From positions 1 to 20,434 of the forward strand of contig JAKAYJ010000005.1 of NCBI GenBank assembly GCA_021816385.1: a DNA stretch of 20,434 nucleotides. The letters are read 5' to 3'. Positions 14,543 through 20,434 of this stretch are shown here, piece by piece. Origin of the DNA: Thermoplasmata archaeon. GTDB lineage: Archaea; Thermoplasmatota; Thermoplasmata; Thermoplasmatales; Thermoplasmataceae. How positions within the stretch are numbered: the stretch's first letter is position 1; each line of letters begins with the position of its first letter. The notes under the pieces were generated by a model, which did not search any database, had not been told where the DNA came from, and saw nothing but the letters and a program-made list of their open reading frames with translations. A program made the position numbers and the translations under genes.

Positions 14543-17038
14543 ATGGGTAAAAAATTACTTGCCATAATCATTGTAGTATCATTCATTGTTGTTGGGTCGA
14601 TGTCATACGTTTCCAATTCCCTGAATATTCTCAATCCATCCACTGGAGTATTCAGGAGTGCAAATGGAACTAACTTCACATCAGGTAATTTCATTGTTCC
14701 TGGACTTGAAAATGATGTCAACATTACCATTGATAGCTCAGGAATTGCACATATAACTGCTAAAAACAACCATGATCTCTTCTACGCGCAGGGATATTAT
14801 TCCGCATGTCAGAGATTATTCCAGATGGAATTGCAGGCAACAGTAGCAGCAGGAAATCTCAGCAACTTCGTTGGAGCATCCGGATTACAGTCTGATTATA
14901 CCATGAGGCTCATAGGTCTAACCAGGGATGCATACACTCTAGAGAGAGATCTTGAAGCAAATTACTCCAGCTATTTCAATTACATCAAGTGGTATTCTGA
15001 GGGTGTTGATGCATATATAAACAATACAAAATCCGTCTCAACCCAACTGGGTTTCCATCTTCTCGGGATCAAGCCATTCAAGTGGACTGTATTCGACAGC
15101 CTTGTATGGCAGGAATATATGTCATGGTCCCTTGCAACAGGATCAACAAATGTTCTGCAATCAGATCTTTTTGTAAATTCACTAGGATTTTCAAACTACA
15201 GTGAAATATGGCCATATTATCCATACTATACGGAAAACATAACGATGATTCCTGGAAGTGGAACCGTAAATAATTTCAACCTCACTGATCAGGGAATCAG
15301 CCCATCTTATCTTTGGAAACAGGATTTCTTCCAGGAATGGGCAACGGGAATATCATCAACTCTTCTGAGCAATCTTTCTGCACTAATCAGAGATTCATGT
15401 GACAATATATCTGACCCGTATAACCTGCCGGGATCACATCTTACAGGTTCACCAATAGGAAGCAACAGCTGGGTGATCACCTCCACGCAGTCCTCCGATG
15501 GCGATCCCATGATGGCCAACGATCCACATCTTCCACTTCTTGCCCCCTCACTCTGGATAGAATTTCAGCTGAAGGATCCTGCATTTAATACAACTGGCTG
15601 GGGACTTGCAGGATTGCCAGGTATACTAATAGGTCACACAGGAAATACTTCCTTTGGATTAACAACACCTGAGGGAAACTCTGCCAATGATTATGTAGAA
15701 TTCCTGAAAGGAGATACCTATCTTTACAATGGTACATACATCCCTATGGAAACTTGCAGCTACACGCAGGCAGGAATTGATTATAAAATATATATTACAA
15801 ATAATGGTCCGCTAATAGGAAGGATCGGCAACATAGGAATAAGTATGAACTGGGATGCCAGCTCACCAAGTACTGACCTGATTGCAGAGATTTTACTGGA
15901 CCAGGCATCAAACTACTCCCAGATGATGAATGCATTGAAATACTGGGGACCTGCACCACCCCAGAATTTTGCACTCGTTTCATTGCATCATGCAGGGTAC
16001 ATCACCGCTGGAGGATATCCCCTAATAAAAGAAACGTTACCAGACGGCAAAACACTGAAAGTTGTTGGTTCAGTATCACTTCTTAACGGGTCAGACCCTC
16101 AGTACAGAGAAACGGGTTATGTACCATTCAACTACCTACCACAGGAAGTCAATCCAGAAAGGGGATACATGTTCGCTCCGAACCAGCCAACTGTGGGCAA
16201 GAACTATCCATTCCCGTTCGTTGGTTCATACTGGTCTACAGGAGGAAGGGCCGAAACAATAGATCACTATCTTCAGAATCACACTAAAATGACCATTTCC
16301 AATATGATGGCACTTCAATCTAATGTTACCGATTACTGGGCGTCACAGTTCAATCCAATTATCTTGAAGGCCATTTCTGGAATGAAATCAATGAACAGTA
16401 CAGAAGAAGAAGCTTACAACCTTCTTTCCAGCTGGAATTATTCTTTCTATGAGCCAATGAAGAATCCTACAGTATACCAGTATGTGACTGCTGCCTTCTA
16501 TAACATTACATATGACAGGGTACTGAAGGAAAAGGGTATCTACAATTACACACCATGCGTATACATAAACACCGCAATATTCATGGCAAGAAACGATCCA
16601 TCATCAACATGGTTCAACGGGAACTTCACCCTGACCATGCAGAAAGCCTTTGTGATCGCAGTTGCCTTCATGGATGCAAAACTCGGTCCTGAGAAGAACT
16701 GGGACTGGGGTAACATACACAAACTTGAGATCGCAAGCCTGACAGGAATAAGCTCTCTTGGCATAGGACCGATGCCAATATGGGGTGGGAGGCATACCGT
16801 TAGCGTGGGTAGCATACCAAGACTGCTTGAATATCCCCTTCCATGCGTTTCCATAGGTTCATCACTCAGAACTATCGCAAGACCAGGATCTGGAACTTTT
16901 TACGGCGTGTTTCCAGGAGGTCCCAGTGAGAATATCCTGAGCCACTGGTTCGATAACCAGCTTCCTAAATGGCTGGATCATGAATATTATCCAATGCAGG
17001 GCTTACCTGTGGAGGTGAGGATAACTTATGAACCTTAA
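14543..17038 (+). CDS. Penicillin acylase family N-terminal-nucleophile amidohydrolase, secreted or anchored
   Basis: About 831 residues (833 if ATG 14537 is used). Family members are made as one precursor that cuts itself to expose a catalytic Ser; they cleave amide bonds of N-acylated compounds (penicillins, acyl-homoserine lactones, N-acyl amino acids or peptides). An N-terminal hydrophobic segment (KKLLAIIIVVSFIVVGSMSY) is a signal peptide or anchor. The alpha part has GIAHITAKNNHDLFYAQGYY and QRLFQMEL, classic blocks. The processing site is IGSNSWVIT with predicted nucleophile Ser307 (bases 15455-15457 shift to AGC at 15461). Asn547 in APNQP is the 241st residue counted from that Ser, the same spacing as the oxyanion Asn of E. 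coli penicillin G acylase. NDPHL, NWDWGNIHKLE and GGRAETIDHYL are also conserved types. Substrate is not known. Many sequons fit an external location. Confidence 0.9.
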   Translation: MGKKLLAIIIVVSFIVVGSMSYVSNSLNILNPSTGVFRSANGTNFTSGNFIVPGLENDVNITIDSSGIAHITAKNNHDLFYAQGYYSACQRLFQMELQATVAAGNLSNFVGASGLQSDYTMRLIGLTRDAYTLERDLEANYSSYFNYIKWYSEGVDAYINNTKSVSTQLGFHLLGIKPFKWTVFDSLVWQEYMSWSLATGSTNVLQSDLFVNSLGFSNYSEIWPYYPYYTENITMIPGSGTVNNFNLTDQGISPSYLWKQDFFQEWATGISSTLLSNLSALIRDSCDNISDPYNLPGSHLTGSPIGSNSWVITSTQSSDGDPMMANDPHLPLLAPSLWIEFQLKDPAFNTTGWGLAGLPGILIGHTGNTSFGLTTPEGNSANDYVEFLKGDTYLYNGTYIPMETCSYTQAGIDYKIYITNNGPLIGRIGNIGISMNWDASSPSTDLIAEILLDQASNYSQMMNALKYWGPAPPQNFALVSLHHAGYITAGGYPLIKETLPDGKTLKVVGSVSLLNGSDPQYRETGYVPFNYLPQEVNPERGYMFAPNQPTVGKNYPFPFVGSYWSTGGRAETIDHYLQNHTKMTISNMMALQSNVTDYWASQFNPIILKAISGMKSMNSTEEEAYNLLSSWNYSFYEPMKNPTVYQYVTAAFYNITYDRVLKEKGIYNYTPCVYINTAIFMARNDPSSTWFNGNFTLTMQKAFVIAVAFMDAKLGPEKNWDWGNIHKLEIASLTGISSLGIGPMPIWGGRHTVSVGSIPRLLEYPLPCVSIGSSLRTIARPGSGTFYGVFPGGPSENILSHWFDNQLPKWLDHEYYPMQGLPVEVRITYEP

Positions 17039-17411
17039 ATTCTCCATACTGGCCGTGGCAGTCTCCGCCATCCTGTCACTCCTTGTAGCTTTTTTCCTGA
17101 AGGATGCAATTTATGTAATAATTTCAGCGATTCCACTTGCAGTCATCAAAAAGAAGTGGGCGATCATATATGGTTTCCTGATAGGCACTCTATCATTCAT
17201 GTCCGTCTATCTACAGTATCCATTTTCAAGTTCAGTCAGGATATCGACGGTCGTAGGTTCAGTTACATCCATCCCCTCGATTCTGGTTTTAATTCTCTAC
17301 CCTCTGCTGGGTGGTATTATATGTGGTTTTGCCGGACTTTTATGGTCATCCATATACGAGCTGTCAGGAAAAAAGGATGTTAAAAAGCTCGTAAAAGTAA
17401 AGGATGCATAG
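17028..17411 (+). CDS. Small multi-helix membrane protein overlapping the acylase gene
   Basis: 127 residues with about four hydrophobic segments: about 4-23 (FSILAVAVSAILSLLVAFFL), 26-40, 44-63 (WAIIYGFLIGTLSFMSVYLQ) and 82-107 (IPSILVLILYPLLGGIICGF). It ends in a basic tail GKKDVKKLVKVKDA. The family is not recognised. ATG 17028 lies inside the last codons of the acylase (11-base overlap), with an excellent Shine-Dalgarno GGAGGTGAGG at 17011-17020, so the two are translationally coupled and may act together at the membrane. A T-rich stretch at about 17440-17475 may terminate the transcript. Confidence 0.75.
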   Translation: MNLKFSILAVAVSAILSLLVAFFLKDAIYVIISAIPLAVIKKKWAIIYGFLIGTLSFMSVYLQYPFSSSVRISTVVGSVTSIPSILVLILYPLLGGIICGFAGLLWSSIYELSGKKDVKKLVKVKDA

Positions 17412-17516
17412 CCGCACATTAAATTGGATTCTTAATTATTATAAGTCTTATTTTCTCGGTTATCTTTTTCAGTTGGAAATATTTACCATCAATGAAATTT
17501 ATGCAGGTATACTACC

Positions 17517-17524
17517 AATTAAAT
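17517..17524 (+). promoter_or_regulatory. Weak TATA box of the large surface-protein gene
   Basis: AATTAAAT is centred about 26 bases before the GTG at 17546, the position expected for a leaderless transcript. It is a poor match to the archaeal consensus, so only the spacing supports it. Confidence 0.35.
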
Positions 17525-17545
17525 GAATGAAGTTTTTACCCGAAT

Positions 17546-20434
17546 GTGAAAAAAATTGCACTTATTACACTTATTATACTTATTGCAATTACAGCAACCA
17601 TCCCTACATCAGGATCAGGCAGACCTGAAGTTATACCATCATACGGAAATTATGCCCTAAAGGAAATGGGGTCTTATTCAAATAGCTCTGTAAAGATCGG
17701 TCTTATCGGCAATGACACAGAATTCTTTCATTCCAACTTCAATGCCTCTTACAACAAATATCCTTTTTACATCAAAGCTAGCAACTATTACAACGCCAGT
17801 GGAATCTATTTTTCATCTGATTCCGATAATATGTCACTTAATTTATCTTGGAATGAAAATGAAAGTTATTCCATGACGGAATCTTACTTCATGGTGTCCT
17901 TCGGGGGCCAGTCCATCTCAGGTTGCTTCGGGTTGAAGTACAATTCGTATATTGCAGTTAAACAGGGTAAAAATGTGGATAAATTAATGAAACTGAGTCA
18001 GAACACCTTTTATACGCTTTCCTTCACTTTCACCGGGCAAGATGTAATATTAATGGTACACAGTATGAACACTCTATATTACTCGGATTCATTTCAACCC
18101 ACTTCCAGTCAAACAGTGTCAAAAGATATCAATTTAACAATTCAGGGATATTACTACAACCTGTTTTTCGAAGAGCCAGCGTTTCAGGACAATAAGCTTA
18201 CTATCTATCCCTCCATAATTAACCCGCATACGATTGAGTTGAAACATCAAGGTCTCTTTAGCCTAAAGGGGAAAAGTAAAGATTTCATATCCGATGAAGA
18301 AGCGGGTATATACTTCGTAGTCAATGGAAACAGTTCAATAGTGGAATACAACCCAAATTCAAACATGACAGGTGTGATTTACAGTTCCAGTGAGAATAAT
18401 ATAATCACTGCTGTTTCTGACAGAGGAGATACATACTGGCTCATAAGAAATGAAACTGATTCAGCGTATTGTGTGGAAGAACTTAACAATTCAAATCTAT
18501 TCATGAATCTTAAAAAAGTTCCAGAGACTCCGTCAGGGAAGTTTGGAATCGTAATAATAAACAATGTCCTATCCTTTTATAATCAGACAGAGGTAATGGA
18601 AGCAGTCAGTGATCATGTTGAGTTCAGATACAGTAACCGTGAAAGTTGTGGCTCAGCCATAGAGGGTATCTCCCAGTACAGAGGTACAACATATGTGTAC
18701 TACAGGAATAAAACCACCCTATCTATCCTTGATCAAGCTAATGGGAAGGTTTCCCATTTTGGCAATTTTCAGTCAATTACCAATTTCAGCCAGGAGGATG
18801 GGCAGCTAATATGTGGGATCAGTTTCAGCACTAATGCAGTGAGTTATTACTACCCGGAACTGGAAGTAATTTCAGGAAGAACCATAAACTTCATGGACAG
18901 GGATGAAGCTGGACTTACCTATACTGGAGAGGCACTTGACATGCTTAATATTTCCACGCAAAGCCAAACCTTTTTTCAATACACCGGAAATTTATCATTT
19001 ATATTCAGTGGTTCATTCATAAGCATGTCGGGGAATTCATACTGTTTGTATCTCATTGATAATTCAAGTTCCTCAGATGTAAAAATCAAGGTTCCAGAAG
19101 ATCAGTTGTTTTCCCCACTTGGATATTTCAATTTTACCATAACTGGAACATCATCCTTCACATCCAAACTTTTAATAGATGGAATCAGCAATGAAGGGAT
19201 GAACAGGTCATCATATAATCTGAATCTTTCTTCACTGAATTCTGGAATATACAGTTATTCACTGCAGATATTAACGGCATCCCTTTACTATATAGTCCAT
19301 ACAGGCACAGTAACAGTGGATAGTTCATTTCCAAATTTGACATTTTCCCGGAGCATCAAAAACGGGATATTTTCTGGGGAAGTGTTATGGTCTAAATATT
19401 CAGATTCAGCAGGTATCACCCACATAGTTGTGGATGGAGTCAATAACACCATAAACACTGTTAATTCAACAATATCATTCTTAATTCCACTTCATTATGG
19501 TTATAAATATCTTCAATTTGAGGTATTTTTCAGAGACACGTATAATGTAACCAGGTTTATCAAATTCAAATTAAGGTATTATGACGAGAATGGTTCAGGT
19601 GTTTTCCCTGATATATCTGAAAATCAGATATTCAACAGTAACAAATTATACATAACACTCCATGGAAATCCTGTTAATGTATCCCGAATCCTATTCGTTG
19701 TGAGGAATGAATCTTTCAGTAAGACACTTAACTATTCATCAGATATAACATCATTCTACCTGAATCTAGCAAACGGAGTTTACAGTATATCCACGTATGA
19801 TCTATTTAGTGCAGGAAACAAGGTGTTTGAAGGAACTGTTAATTTCACTGTAATGTCAGAAAACCTGACTGTGACGGACAATAGCACAGTCAAAAGCTTT
19901 TACTCATTCTACGGTAATTCCGAAAACGATTCATTTAACTTTCATTATGCTGCCAGCATCAAAGGAATGTGGAACGTAAGAGTATATCACAATTCTGTGA
20001 AGGACTTCACAGAGAAGGTAGGTGAGGAAAATTTATGGCTGAATTCTTCAGAAATAAAATATATATTCAGGGATAATGGCTCCTTTATATTCTACCTCAA
20101 TTACAGCTCAGTCAATAGGCATAATTATTCATCGAAGTTGGACATAGAGGTGAATAATTCCATCCCGTATTTCATAGCACCATCTTATTATTACACCAAC
20201 ACGTCTGTCCTCAACTTATCAAAAGCATTCAGGTCCAATGGGAGAATAGATTACCTCATGAATGGAAACATGAGGATATTCAACGGCTCGGTCTATTTGA
20301 ATCATACGGGAAATTTCAGTTTTATATTTCACATATGGTCGAGATCAATGAATCACATCTCAAGGATCATATGGGTTAAATTCAACACATCTGCTCCTGA
20401 ATACAAATTCATTGGTTTCAGCAGCAAAGTTACA
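17546..20434 (+). CDS. Large secreted Asn/Ser/Tyr-rich surface protein, N-terminal 963 residues (right edge truncated)
   Basis: One uninterrupted frame runs from GTG 17546 to the last base, 963 codons without a stop. An in-frame TGA at 17528-17530 lies upstream and no ATG lies in the signal sequence, so GTG is the only sensible start. The N-terminus MKKIALITLIILIAITATIP is a signal peptide. The first half (to about residue 500) has short beta-strand repeats resembling propeller blades (YFVVNGNSSIVEYNP, TTYVYYRNKTTLSILDQANG). The second half has Ig/FN3-like repeats (GITHIVVDGVNN, ILFVVRNESFSK, MWNVRVYHNSVKD, each followed by strands and Asn-rich turns). Dozens of N-X-S/T sequons and few cysteines point to a heavily glycosylated outer protein. 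It may be an adhesin, S-layer-like or stalk protein; no catalytic motif is seen and the C-terminal anchor, if any, is outside the window. Confidence 0.85.
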   Translation, partial: MKKIALITLIILIAITATIPTSGSGRPEVIPSYGNYALKEMGSYSNSSVKIGLIGNDTEFFHSNFNASYNKYPFYIKASNYYNASGIYFSSDSDNMSLNLSWNENESYSMTESYFMVSFGGQSISGCFGLKYNSYIAVKQGKNVDKLMKLSQNTFYTLSFTFTGQDVILMVHSMNTLYYSDSFQPTSSQTVSKDINLTIQGYYYNLFFEEPAFQDNKLTIYPSIINPHTIELKHQGLFSLKGKSKDFISDEEAGIYFVVNGNSSIVEYNPNSNMTGVIYSSSENNIITAVSDRGDTYWLIRNETDSAYCVEELNNSNLFMNLKKVPETPSGKFGIVIINNVLSFYNQTEVMEAVSDHVEFRYSNRESCGSAIEGISQYRGTTYVYYRNKTTLSILDQANGKVSHFGNFQSITNFSQEDGQLICGISFSTNAVSYYYPELEVISGRTINFMDRDEAGLTYTGEALDMLNISTQSQTFFQYTGNLSFIFSGSFISMSGNSYCLYLIDNSSSSDVKIKVPEDQLFSPLGYFNFTITGTSSFTSKLLIDGISNEGMNRSSYNLNLSSLNSGIYSYSLQILTASLYYIVHTGTVTVDSSFPNLTFSRSIKNGIFSGEVLWSKYSDSAGITHIVVDGVNNTINTVNSTISFLIPLHYGYKYLQFEVFFRDTYNVTRFIKFKLRYYDENGSGVFPDISENQIFNSNKLYITLHGNPVNVSRILFVVRNESFSKTLNYSSDITSFYLNLANGVYSISTYDLFSAGNKVFEGTVNFTVMSENLTVTDNSTVKSFYSFYGNSENDSFNFHYAASIKGMWNVRVYHNSVKDFTEKVGEENLWLNSSEIKYIFRDNGSFIFYLNYSSVNRHNYSSKLDIEVNNSIPYFIAPSYYYTNTSVLNLSKAFRSNGRIDYLMNGNMRIFNGSVYLNHTGNFSFIFHIWSRSMNHISRIIWVKFNTSAPEYKFIGFSSKVT

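Noticed and set aside
15307..16854. Several minus-strand ORFs opposite the acylase gene
   Set aside because: All overlap the catalytic core of a well-supported gene and show no motifs of their own.
1..20434. CRISPR array, tRNA or rRNA genes
   Set aside because: No regularly spaced direct repeats, no cloverleaf with a T-loop GTTCRA pattern in the right setting, and no rRNA-like sequence were seen in the intergenic stretches.

Overview
The window looks like a chromosomal segment of an acidophilic euryarchaeon of the order Thermoplasmatales (Ferroplasma/Cuniculiplasma-like). The grounds are an archaeal RadA, an archaeal SepF, AGA/AGG-rich codon use at moderate-to-low GC, TATA boxes placed for leaderless transcripts, and secreted proteins dense in N-X-S/T glycosylation sequons. 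The order-level placement is inference; the archaeal assignment is firm.

Layout. (1) Positions 1-1625 hold a compact housekeeping operon on the + strand: the C-terminal two thirds of radA (cut by the left edge), an ACT-domain regulator-like protein of the COG2150 type, and sepF. (2) Positions about 1680-5355 are a graveyard of mobile elements and gene relics. It contains an ISL3-family transposase broken by several frameshifts (- strand), a gene-poor stretch, one intact small two-helix membrane protein with its own promoter (- strand), and an IS110-family transposase relic. Inside the IS110 relic sits a 5'-truncated group II intron reverse transcriptase/maturase, followed directly by a sequence that folds like a degraded group II domain V. 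The region ends in what looks like the C-terminal tail of a TatD-type nuclease. (3) Positions 5624-14459 are a complete oligopeptide/dipeptide-type ABC importer: a membrane-anchored solute-binding protein, a DppB-like permease, a DppC-like permease carrying an external domain of about 460 residues that looks like a beta-propeller, a single-chain double ATPase (DppD-DppF fusion), and a small three-helix membrane protein. (4) Positions 14512-17411 hold a secreted or membrane-anchored penicillin-acylase-family amidohydrolase and a small multi-helix membrane protein that overlaps its end. (5) From 17546 to the right edge runs an open reading frame for a very large, Asn/Ser/Tyr-rich surface protein, starting at GTG and not finished in the window.

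How it fits together. Regions 3-5 read as a cell-surface module for capturing, trimming and importing peptides or N-acylated amines: an external N-terminal-nucleophile amidase beside an ABC importer whose permease brings its own external domain. A nine-T run between the binding protein and the permeases could let the binding protein be made in excess over the rest of the importer. The most unusual observations are the propeller-like insertion in the DppC permease and the group II intron relic nested within the IS110 relic.
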